A program made the position numbers and the translations under genes. Below the pieces are notes generated by a model. That model saw nothing but the letters and a program-made list of their open reading frames with translations. It was not told the origin of the DNA and did not search any database. This document shows, one piece after another, positions 1 through 7,181 of a stretch of 8,466 nt of DNA. The stretch spans positions 1 to 8,466 of the forward strand of contig JANYHX010000274.1 of the NCBI GenBank assembly GCA_025362155.1, given 5' to 3'. Every line of letters begins with the position of its first letter. The first letter of the stretch is position 1. Origin of the DNA: Gallionella sp. (GTDB taxonomy: Bacteria; Pseudomonadota; Gammaproteobacteria; Burkholderiales; Gallionellaceae).

Positions 1-1
1 T

Positions 2-172
2 GATGACGGCACTCACTTTGAGGCAGTGATAGTCAGCGAGGCGTTTTCGGGCAAGAGCCGCGTGCAACGCCACCAGTTGGTTTATCAGACTTTGGGTGAC
101 CGGATGCGCGCAGAGATACACGCACTGTCAATCAAAACTTATACGCCGCAAGAGTGGCAAAACAATCATTAA
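2..172 (+). CDS. ibaG: BolA/IbaG family protein, 3' end only
   Basis: The window opens inside this gene; 56 codons and a TAA stop remain. The visible part carries the second half of the BolA fold, with VIVSEAFSGKSRVQRHQLVY followed by LGDRMRAEIHALSIKT, which closely matches IbaG (YrbA) proteins. The histidine in RHQLVY is the conserved residue that BolA proteins use, with monothiol glutaredoxins, to hold a [2Fe-2S] cluster. IbaG proteins are about 80-90 residues long, so roughly a third is missing on the left. Its position directly before murA is the usual one in beta- and gammaproteobacteria and favours IbaG over BolA itself. The family takes part in iron-sulfur handling and acid/stress responses; the exact role here is inferred. 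No promoter is visible because the 5' end lies outside the window. Confidence 0.88.
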   Translation, partial: DDGTHFEAVIVSEAFSGKSRVQRHQLVYQTLGDRMRAEIHALSIKTYTPQEWQNNH

Positions 173-198
173 TCGTTAATATGTGGCAGCATCGTTAA

Positions 199-1514
<1,316 letters not shown>

Positions 1515-1523
1515 CAGAAAGTT

Positions 1524-1529
1524 GAAAGG
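1524..1529 (+). promoter_or_regulatory. Ribosome binding site of hisG
   Basis: GAAAGG lies 6 bases before the ATG at 1536. It is a moderate Shine-Dalgarno match and supports that start. Confidence 0.55.
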
Positions 1530-1535
1530 TTTTAG

Positions 1536-2174
1536 ATGATCACCATCGCACTATCCAAAGGCCGCATTTTCGAAGAAACGATGCCGTTGCTCAATGCGGC
1601 GGGCATCACCGCGCTGGAAGATCCGGAGTCGTCACGCAAATTAATTCTATCCACCAACCGCGCCGATGTACGCTTGATTATTGTGCGCGCCAGTGACGTC
1701 CCGACCTACGTTCAATATGGTGCGGCGGACATTGGCGTGGCGGGCAAGGATGTACTGGATGAACATGGCGGCACGGGGCTGTATCAGCCGCTGGACTTGA
1801 GCATCGCGCGTTGCCGCATGATGGTGGCGGTGCGGGATGATTTCGATTATGAGTCCGCCGTGCGACAGGGCGCGCGCCTGCGCGTGGCAACCAAATATGT
1901 GCAGACGGCCAGGGCGCACTTCGCCGCCAAAGGCGTGCATGTGGACTTGATCAAACTGTATGGGTCGATGGAGCTGGCGCCGTTGGTGGGTTTGTCCGAT
2001 GCGATCGTAGATCTGGTGAGCAGCGGCAATACGCTGAAGGCGAATCATCTCAAGGCGGTCGAACATATCACCGATATTTCTTCGCGGCTGGTGGTGAATC
2101 AAGCTGCGTTGAAATTGAAACACAATGTGATCCAGCCGATGCTGGAGGTGTTCGCCAAAGCGATCAAAAAATAG
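1536..2174 (+). CDS. hisG: ATP phosphoribosyltransferase, short-form catalytic subunit (HisG)
   Basis: HisG joins ATP and PRPP to give phosphoribosyl-ATP, the first and feedback-controlled step of histidine synthesis, in the cytoplasm. At 212 residues this is the short form (the long form is about 300), which lacks the C-terminal ACT-like histidine-binding domain. Short HisG works only in a hetero-octamer with HisZ, a histidyl-tRNA synthetase paralogue, so a hisZ gene is expected elsewhere in the genome; none is in this window. Recognisable segments are [13 protein letters not shown] at the N-terminus, [15 protein letters not shown] (62-76), [14 protein letters not shown] (117-130) and the PRPP-binding region [16 protein letters not shown] (155-170). 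The ATG is preceded by GAAAGG at 6 bases. It lies 16 bases upstream of hisD, so the two are very likely cotranscribed. Confidence 0.97.
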   Translation: MITIALSKGRIFEETMPLLNAAGITALEDPESSRKLILSTNRADVRLIIVRASDVPTYVQYGAADIGVAGKDVLDEHGGTGLYQPLDLSIARCRMMVAVRDDFDYESAVRQGARLRVATKYVQTARAHFAAKGVHVDLIKLYGSMELAPLVGLSDAIVDLVSSGNTLKANHLKAVEHITDISSRLVVNQAALKLKHNVIQPMLEVFAKAIKK

Positions 2175-2190
2175 AAGCGTGATTTAAACA

Positions 2191-3492
2191 ATGAACCTCA
2201 GGAAACTCTCTTCACGCTCAGCCGGTTTTAATGCCGAGCTGGACAAGCTGCTGGCCTTTGAGGAAACGGCGGATGAAAAACTCGAAGCGACCGTAGCGAG
2301 CATACTCGTGGATGTGCGCAAACGTGGGGATGCGGCGCTGCTGGAATACACGCGCAAGTTTGACCGCTTGCCGTTGGCTCATGCCGTACAGCTGGAGTTA
2401 TCACGCGATGAATTGCGCGTTGCGTTCGACGGCTTGCCCGCAGATCAGCGCAGCGCGCTGGAACAAGCTGCACAGCGCGTGACCGATTATCACCAGAAGC
2501 AGGTGCAAACTTCATGGAGCTACACCGATGCCGATGGCACGCTGCTTGGCCAGCAAATCACCGCGCTGGATCGCGTCGGCCTCTATGTGCCGGGCGGCAA
2601 GGCGGCTTATCCATCCTCGGTGTTGATGAACGCGCTGCCTGCGAAAGTGGCGGGCGTGGGCGAACTCATCATGGTGGTGCCGACTCCGGATGGCGTGAAA
2701 AATCCGTTGGTGTTGGCGGCTGCCTATTTGGCGGAAGTAGATCGCGTGTTCACCATCGGTGGTGCGCAAGCAGTGGCGGCACTGGCTTATGGCACCGCAA
2801 CCATACCTAAAGTGGACAAGATCGTTGGCCCCGGCAACGCTTATGTGGCAGCGGCCAAGCGCCGTGTGTTCGGCGTGTGCGGCATCGACATGATCGCCGG
2901 GCCGTCGGAAATTCTGGTAATCTGCGACGGGCAAACCGACCCGGACTGGATCGCGATGGATTTGTTCTCGCAGGCCGAGCATGACGAGTTGGCGCAGGCT
3001 ATTTTACTGTCGCCGGATCAGAAATTTATAGAAGCTGTTGCGCAAAGCGCCAATCGCCAACTGGAAAAAATGCCGCGCCGCGACATCATCAAGACCGCAC
3101 TGGAAAATCGCGGTGCGCTGATACTGGTCGCCGATCTGGATGAAGCCTGCGCCATCAGCAACCGCATTGCGCCGGAACATCTGGAGTTGTCGGTGGCAGA
3201 TCCGCAAGCATGGTTGCCCAAATTGAAGCACGCCGGTGCGATTTTCATGGGCCGTTACACTTCCGAAGCACTCGGCGATTATTGCGCCGGGCCTAACCAT
3301 GTGCTGCCGACGTCCGGCACCGCGCGTTTCTCATCGCCGTTGGGTGTGTATGACTTTCAGAAGCGCAGCAGCCTGATCCAGGTCTCCGCGCAAGGCGCGC
3401 AAAAGCTGGGCGACATCGCCTCGGTACTGGCATTCGGCGAAGGCTTGCATGCGCATGCGCAATCGGCGTTGTTTAGAAAGAAAATTGGCTGA
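2191..3492 (+). CDS. hisD: Histidinol dehydrogenase (HisD)
   Basis: HisD is a zinc enzyme that oxidises L-histidinol to L-histidine in two NAD-dependent steps, the end of the pathway, in the cytoplasm. The 433 residues match the family (434 in E. coli). Visible motifs are [16 protein letters not shown] (131-146), [14 protein letters not shown] (189-202), [15 protein letters not shown] and IDMIAGPSE. The predicted zinc ligands are all present: Gln261 and His264 in SQAEHDE, Asp363 in [10 protein letters not shown], and His422 in GLHAHAQSA. The catalytic pair Glu329-His330 lies in RIAPEHLEL. The ATG at 2191 gives an N-terminus of normal length; the ribosome binding site is weak. In many betaproteobacteria hisC and hisB come next, but here the next gene is an unrelated TPR-methyltransferase 55 bases on. 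Confidence 0.98.
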   Translation: MNLRKLSSRSAGFNAELDKLLAFEETADEKLEATVASILVDVRKRGDAALLEYTRKFDRLPLAHAVQLELSRDELRVAFDGLPADQRSALEQAAQRVTDYHQKQVQTSWSYTDADGTLLGQQITALDRVGLYVPGGKAAYPSSVLMNALPAKVAGVGELIMVVPTPDGVKNPLVLAAAYLAEVDRVFTIGGAQAVAALAYGTATIPKVDKIVGPGNAYVAAAKRRVFGVCGIDMIAGPSEILVICDGQTDPDWIAMDLFSQAEHDELAQAILLSPDQKFIEAVAQSANRQLEKMPRRDIIKTALENRGALILVADLDEACAISNRIAPEHLELSVADPQAWLPKLKHAGAIFMGRYTSEALGDYCAGPNHVLPTSGTARFSSPLGVYDFQKRSSLIQVSAQGAQKLGDIASVLAFGEGLHAHAQSALFRKKIG

Positions 3493-3535
3493 TGTAAAGA
3501 TTGGCGAAATTGATCGCTTAGGATAGCTGACGATT

Positions 3536-3542
3536 AAAGGAG
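3536..3542 (+). promoter_or_regulatory. Ribosome binding site fixing the TPR-methyltransferase start
   Basis: AAAGGAG is a strong Shine-Dalgarno sequence. Its last base is the first base of a GTG at 3542, so that codon cannot be the one it serves. The second in-frame GTG at 3548 lies 5 bases downstream, a normal spacing. Confidence 0.7.
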
Positions 3543-3547
3543 TGGCG

Positions 3548-4864
3548 GTGTCGGGTAACGATTACGAGCAGTGTCAGAAATATTTCAAAAAGGCGCTCAA
3601 CAAACAAAAAGAGCGTGATTTCGTCGCGGCGGAAAGTTTTTACAAGCGCGCACTTAAATACGATGCCATGCATCTGGATGCAAATTATTTGCTGGGCACA
3701 CTCTATGCTGAGCAAAGGGAGTTGGCCAAGGCCTTGAAATTTTTGCGTCTGGCGGCGGAGATCAATCCGCGTTCGCATATGATCCAGAACAATCTCGGCA
3801 ACATTTACCAATTATCCGGACAATTTGACAACGCGATAGCCTGCTATCAACGCGCGCTTAGCGTCGAACCGAACATGCCTGAGGTTCACAACAACCTCGG
3901 CAACATTTATAAAAATCAGGAACAATTCGTCGAGGCAGAAGCCTGTTACCGGCGTGCCCTTTTGCTGCGCCCTGATTTCGTCGAGGTTTATTGCAATCTG
4001 GGGGGTGTATTGCGTAGCTTGAAGAAATTCCAGGAGGCGATAGACAATTATCGTAAGGCAGCCGATTTGTCGCCTGCGTTTAAAGCGGCCTATGAGGGGC
4101 TGGGTATTTGTTACGCCGAGTTGGGCGAGCGAGACCAGGCGATTACCAGTTTTAACCGCTATCTGGAACTTGACCCCAGTGACAACAGCGAAGTGAAGTT
4201 GCGCTTGGCGCAGTTAAATGCTTCAGCGATACCAAAACGATATCCGGCTGCGGTGATGTTGGCCACTTACGAAAAAAAGGCAAAGAACTGGGATGCCGAT
4301 ATTCAACGGCCGGGGAAAGAATTTCTCGGGCCCAAGCATGTGCGTGAAATGCTGGAGCAACTGAAACTGCCGCAGGCGCGCCAGCTTGATGTGCTGGATA
4401 TCGGCTGCGGCACCGGGGTTTGCGGTGAGTATTTACGCGGCTATGCCAAATACCTGGAAGGTGTCGATCTATCCCCGCAAATGCTGGCGCAAGCCCAGAA
4501 GAAAAAATATTACGACAGGCTGGAATGTGCTGATGCCATAAGCTACATGCAGAACAGCCAACATACCTTCGACTTGATCATTGCTTCCGGCGTGCTGATT
4601 TTGTTCGGCGATTTGATGCCGGTTTTTCAGGCTGCTGCGCGATTATTAAAACCAGGTGCAGTTTTCGTTTTTACTTTGTATCGCAGCGAATCGGACGCGG
4701 TGATGGTGCGACATAATTTGCACTTTGCACATAGCGAACCTTATGTGCGTGAGAAGGCCGAAGCTGCCAATTTGCAAATGGTTTCGCTTGAACAAAAAGT
4801 ACATGAATATGACCTGGGTGAGCCGCAGCCCGGATGGATAGTGGCTTTGCGCAAAGCTCAATAG
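3548..4864 (+). CDS. TPR-repeat protein with C-terminal SAM-dependent methyltransferase domain
   Basis: The 438-residue protein has two parts. Residues about 10-212 form around six TPR units of 34-residue period, several with the signature NNLGNIY...A..CY.RAL...P (units near 81-108, 115-142, 149-176, 183-210). After a linker comes a class I methyltransferase domain: motif I LDIGCGTG (283-290), the acidic post-I residue Asp307 in GVDLSP, DAISYM (329-334), and IIASGVLILFGDL (344-356), ending in GWIVALRK. It resembles the group often annotated as predicted methyltransferase with TPR repeats; the substrate is unknown. No signal peptide or membrane segment is seen, so it is probably cytoplasmic, with the TPR part binding a protein partner or substrate. 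The GTG at 3548 is chosen over GTG 3542 because the latter overlaps the Shine-Dalgarno sequence. It is the last gene of the + strand unit, 55 bases after hisD, and converges with the glycosyltransferase gene. A direct role in histidine synthesis is unlikely. Confidence 0.9.
   Translation: MSGNDYEQCQKYFKKALNKQKERDFVAAESFYKRALKYDAMHLDANYLLGTLYAEQRELAKALKFLRLAAEINPRSHMIQNNLGNIYQLSGQFDNAIACYQRALSVEPNMPEVHNNLGNIYKNQEQFVEAEACYRRALLLRPDFVEVYCNLGGVLRSLKKFQEAIDNYRKAADLSPAFKAAYEGLGICYAELGERDQAITSFNRYLELDPSDNSEVKLRLAQLNASAIPKRYPAAVMLATYEKKAKNWDADIQRPGKEFLGPKHVREMLEQLKLPQARQLDVLDIGCGTGVCGEYLRGYAKYLEGVDLSPQMLAQAQKKKYYDRLECADAISYMQNSQHTFDLIIASGVLILFGDLMPVFQAAARLLKPGAVFVFTLYRSESDAVMVRHNLHFAHSEPYVREKAEAANLQMVSLEQKVHEYDLGEPQPGWIVALRKAQ
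3788..3912 (+). repeat. Near-identical DNA copies within TPR units 3 and 4
   Basis: Bases 3788-3810 and 3890-3912 match at 20 of 23 positions, exactly 102 bases (34 codons) apart. Both encode NNLGNIY. Codon choice is preserved almost fully in this stretch while the flanking parts of the two units differ, which suggests that the TPR array grew by internal duplication or is kept alike by gene conversion. Confidence 0.65.
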
Positions 4865-4914
4865 GGCAAGCGTGGTTCTGCAATCAAGCTGGGCGAAAGG
4901 TAAAATCCATGCGG

Positions 4915-6552
4915 TTAAACCCGCCGATACAACCGATAGTGCTCGTTTTTGTCCCCCTTACGGCTACCTTCCCAAATTTTTTCCCAGCGCGTTTCGTCGA
5001 GTAGCGGCTTGGATAATTTGTCGCCTTGAATCAATCGTAAATCACAGCGATGTTTGGTGTCATGCTGCGTAATGATATTGCCGAAATAATGCAGCATGGC
5101 GCGTTGCCCGTCGCCCAGGCGCTCGCCCGCAATACATTGATAGTGTTTTGGCAGAGACTGTTTCAGCGCAGTGACCATATTGCGATAACTTTTGCCGCTG
5201 TCCAACCAAGGCAGCCATAACGTCATCGCAAGTATCCAGATTAGCGTGACGCCGGATGCCCAATTTAACGTTGCGCGGCGCATGGAACGTCCTACCCGCC
5301 ACACAAACACGACCCATACTATGGTCGCGAGGATGGCGAGGATAAAGGGCGTGGTATGCAACTCGGGCTCAAAGCCGGGCTGAAATTCTTTCAGCCAATG
5401 CGTGATTTTGGCCTGGTTATCCAGCAACAAGCCGGCCCAGCCCCACCACATTGCAATGGCAATCAGCGCGAAAGTCATTATCCCAAACCAATCCAGTGCG
5501 TTGCCAGCACCGCGTTTCAACATGGATAAGGAAGCAGTTGCCAATAGCGTAATCGGCAGCAACATCGGCAGCGCGAACACTTCCTCAATGTTGGCCGCCA
5601 AGCTAAGGGTAAGCAGCATCACCGCAAAACTGACCAGAGGCAATTGCAAATCGTCGCGTTGTCCCAGGCGTTTTCGCGATTTCCATACTATCCAGACCGC
5701 TAACGGCAAGGCTGGCCAAGCCAGCCAGGGCAAGTTCTCCAGATAGTAGAAAGCTTCCTTATTGGGGCCACTTTTCGCAAAACTGATCCAGTTGCCTAGG
5801 TTGTGCGTCCATGCCCAATCTGCGAATAATTGCGGGGAATACAAATACAACAGCATTGGCCAGATGGTCAACCAGGGCAACGCAAACAGTAAAGCAATGC
5901 CCAGGCTGCGATAATAATAGTGCTTGCGCCAATTTTGAAACAACAGCGGCAAACTGGCCGCCATCAGCACGAATATTATTGGCGCGATAAACCCTTTCGA
6001 CATGAAACCGATGCCCACGCCGGTGCCTATCCACAGGCCGGCGCGCAGGGCACGTTCCTGGCTCATCGCAAAGCCGTACAACATCATCGCGCATCCTGCC
6101 AGCAACGCCAGATCGGTGATCATCTGATGCGCACGTACCAGCATGCCGAGACAACCCATCAGGATGATCGCCGCAGCCCAGCCGCGGTTATCGCCATACA
6201 ACTTGCGACCCGCGAGGCCAATGAATGATAGGGTTAATGCAGTGTAAAAACCACTGGCGAGACGTGCGCCATCGTGCAGGGGCAGCAACGGCGAAAACAA
6301 CTTTGCTAGCAGTGCAGCGGTCCAGTAAAACAGCGGCGGTTTATCCATAAAAGGCTCGCCCGCGAGGGTGGGCACTAACCAATCGCCGCTGCGCAGCATC
6401 GAATAAATCAGCCCGAAGCTGTATGCCTCATCCGGCTTCCACGGATCGTGTCCGATCAACCCGGTGCTCAACCAGACCAGACACAACAGGCTCAGCAGCG
6501 CCGCCTTGGCGGGAGTGATTGGGTTGGGGTCAGTGGGTTTTATGAAGTACAT
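4915..6552 (-). CDS. ArnT/PMT-type membrane glycosyltransferase (dolichyl-phosphate-mannose mannosyltransferase-like)
   Basis: The 545-residue protein is an integral membrane transferase of the GT-C fold that moves a sugar from a polyprenyl-phosphate carrier to an acceptor on the periplasmic side. It starts with a membrane helix (about 17-36), then a periplasmic loop with WKPDEAYSFG (Asp41-Glu42, the catalytic acidic site of the fold) and FMDKPPLFYW (68-77), typical of ArnT and relatives. RAHQMITD (140-147) and FMSKGFIAP (183-191) match further conserved loops. Roughly ten more hydrophobic segments follow to about residue 450, then a soluble tail of about 95 residues. The length matches ArnT (about 550), but no arn or lipid A genes lie nearby, so the donor sugar and acceptor (lipid A, glycan or protein) are not known. 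ATG 6552 is the only start before an in-frame stop just upstream; no clear Shine-Dalgarno is seen. It follows rpmE but a terminator separates them. Confidence 0.87.
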   Translation of the reverse strand: MYFIKPTDPNPITPAKAALLSLLCLVWLSTGLIGHDPWKPDEAYSFGLIYSMLRSGDWLVPTLAGEPFMDKPPLFYWTAALLAKLFSPLLPLHDGARLASGFYTALTLSFIGLAGRKLYGDNRGWAAAIILMGCLGMLVRAHQMITDLALLAGCAMMLYGFAMSQERALRAGLWIGTGVGIGFMSKGFIAPIIFVLMAASLPLLFQNWRKHYYYRSLGIALLFALPWLTIWPMLLYLYSPQLFADWAWTHNLGNWISFAKSGPNKEAFYYLENLPWLAWPALPLAVWIVWKSRKRLGQRDDLQLPLVSFAVMLLTLSLAANIEEVFALPMLLPITLLATASLSMLKRGAGNALDWFGIMTFALIAIAMWWGWAGLLLDNQAKITHWLKEFQPGFEPELHTTPFILAILATIVWVVFVWRVGRSMRRATLNWASGVTLIWILAMTLWLPWLDSGKSYRNMVTALKQSLPKHYQCIAGERLGDGQRAMLHYFGNIITQHDTKHRCDLRLIQGDKLSKPLLDETRWEKIWEGSRKGDKNEHYRLYRRV

Positions 6553-6578
6553 GCGTCAGCTTAGCTTAAATCCAATGC

Positions 6579-6608
6579 AGAATAGCCAGAGTGAAATTGT
6601 CGCATCAA
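6579..6608 (-). promoter_or_regulatory. Possible promoter of the glycosyltransferase gene
   Basis: Read on the - strand, TTGATG (6603-6608) and TATTCT (6579-6584) are 18 bases apart and lie between the rpmE terminator and the ATG at 6552. Matches to the sigma-70 consensus are partial. The placement is reasonable because the gene needs a start of transcription after the terminator. Confidence 0.3.
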
Positions 6609-6609
6609 T

Positions 6610-6637
6610 AAAAAAGGCAGCAAGTGCTGCCTTTTTT
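6610..6637 (-). terminator. Rho-independent terminator of rpmE
   Basis: A perfect 12-base inverted repeat (A6-GGCAGC paired with GCTGCC-T6) with the four-base loop AAGT. The GC-rich core GGCAGC/GCTGCC is followed by six T on either strand, so it could act in both directions. It begins 21 bases past the rpmE stop codon, which points to rpmE as the gene it serves, and it lies upstream of the glycosyltransferase gene. Confidence 0.92.
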
Positions 6638-6658
6638 AAGGTAGCAGCGCGTTATTCG

Positions 6659-6874
6659 TTACGCCGCAGCCTTGGTGCCGTATTTCTGACGGAATTTGTC
6701 GATGCGACCGGCAGTATCCACAATCTTTTGCGTGCCAGTGTAAAACGGGTGGCACTCGGAACAGACTTCGACGTGCAGGGCTGGTTTGCCGAGTACAGAC
6801 TTGGTCTTGAAGCTGTTACCGCAACTACACGTTACGGTGACCTCTTGGTAATTTGGATGTATTGCTGTTTTCAT
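6659..6874 (-). CDS. rpmE: 50S ribosomal protein L31 (bL31), zinc-binding form
   Basis: The 71-residue protein is bL31, which bridges the large and small ribosomal subunits. [20 protein letters not shown] is the standard start of the family, and the four zinc cysteines are all present: Cys16 and Cys18 in CSC, Cys38 and Cys41 in CSEC. This is the C+ type; zinc-poor cells often carry a second, cysteine-free copy (ykgM/rpmE2), which is not in this window. HPFYTGTQK and the basic tail [11 protein letters not shown] are also typical. The ATG at 6874 has a strong Shine-Dalgarno (GAGGA, 6881-6885 on the + strand) 6 bases before it. It has its own promoter and a strong terminator, so it is probably a single-gene unit, although reading through from ybdD is possible. 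Confidence 0.98.
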   Translation of the reverse strand: MKTAIHPNYQEVTVTCSCGNSFKTKSVLGKPALHVEVCSECHPFYTGTQKIVDTAGRIDKFRQKYGTKAAA

Positions 6875-6896
6875 TTTATTTCCTCACTTGTAATTT

Positions 6897-6936
6897 GTGC
6901 GGCGGGTGTACGCACTCCCCTGTACACATTAAGGGG
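6897..6936 (-). promoter_or_regulatory. rpmE leader with alternative hairpins
   Basis: The predicted leader of about 60 bases can form mutually exclusive stems: GTGTAC/GTACAC (6906-6911 with 6922-6927, loop 10), GTGCG/CGCAC (6897-6901 with 6911-6915, loop 9), and CCCC/GGGG (6917-6920 with 6933-6936). These share bases and so compete. rpmE is reported to be autogenously controlled through its leader in E. coli; whether these stems do that here is inference. Confidence 0.35.
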
Positions 6937-6941
6937 GGCAC

Positions 6942-6970
6942 ATTATCCATAAAAATGGCGCGATAAGCAA
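6942..6970 (-). promoter_or_regulatory. Sigma-70 type promoter of rpmE
   Basis: On the - strand TTGCTT (6965-6970) and GATAAT (6942-6947) are separated by exactly 17 bases. The -10 box matches TATAAT in five of six positions. Transcription would begin near 6935, giving a leader of about 60 bases. It starts only 13 bases past the ybdD stop codon. Confidence 0.6.
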
Positions 6971-6983
6971 ATCTTAGACAAGG

Positions 6984-7181
6984 TCAACAGCAGCGGTTTA
7001 TGCCTGACCATTTTTGCCGTTGCCGGTTCGCGAACCATACGTTGCGCGATAACGGCGAGGTATCGGGATGTACGTCAGCGTGGTACGCCAGATAACGCTC
7101 GTAGCCGTCGTCGCCACTAAGTTGGCGGACAGCTTGCCACAACGACCGGCACCCATTAAAAAATTTCAATCGCGTACCCAT
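6984..7181 (-). CDS. ybdD: YbdD/YjiX family small protein, partner of CstA
   Basis: A 65-residue protein of the YbdD/YjiX (DUF466) family, exactly the length of E. coli YbdD. Shared features are the central YERYLAYHADVHPD, matching the family pattern Y..Y..H....HPD, and the C-terminal Cys-Cys. In E. coli the small partner is needed for pyruvate uptake by CstA (and YjiX for BtsT); that role is taken from the family, not seen here. The open frame extends upstream to 7220, but ATG 7181 is the right start: GGAGGAA lies just before it and it yields the family's normal N-terminus. It overlaps the end of cstA by 16 bases, so its ribosome binding site lies inside cstA and translation is probably coupled. 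Confidence 0.9.
   Translation of the reverse strand: MGTRLKFFNGCRSLWQAVRQLSGDDGYERYLAYHADVHPDTSPLSRNVWFANRQRQKWSGINRCC

Noticed and set aside
2514..2810. 98-codon + strand frame inside hisD
   Set aside because: Out-of-frame shadow within an intact hisD; the Gly/Arg/Trp-rich composition is not protein-like.
3493..3535. Possible promoter or hairpin between hisD and the TPR-methyltransferase gene
   Set aside because: The best boxes (TTGGCG and a GGATAG-like element) match poorly, and the only stem, GCGA/TCGC, is four pairs long without a T-run.
4909..4923. Small palindrome GCGG-TTAAAC-CCGC at the end of the glycosyltransferase gene
   Set aside because: The stem has only four pairs and no T-run follows it on either strand, so it does not make a credible terminator.
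4872..5072. 66-codon + strand frame after the TPR-methyltransferase
   Set aside because: Most of it is antisense to the C-terminal tail of the glycosyltransferase and it resembles no known protein.
6464..6952. 162-codon open frame on the + strand across rpmE
   Set aside because: It runs antisense through the start of the glycosyltransferase gene, the terminator and all of rpmE; it has no recognisable domain and is explained by the codon pattern of the true genes.
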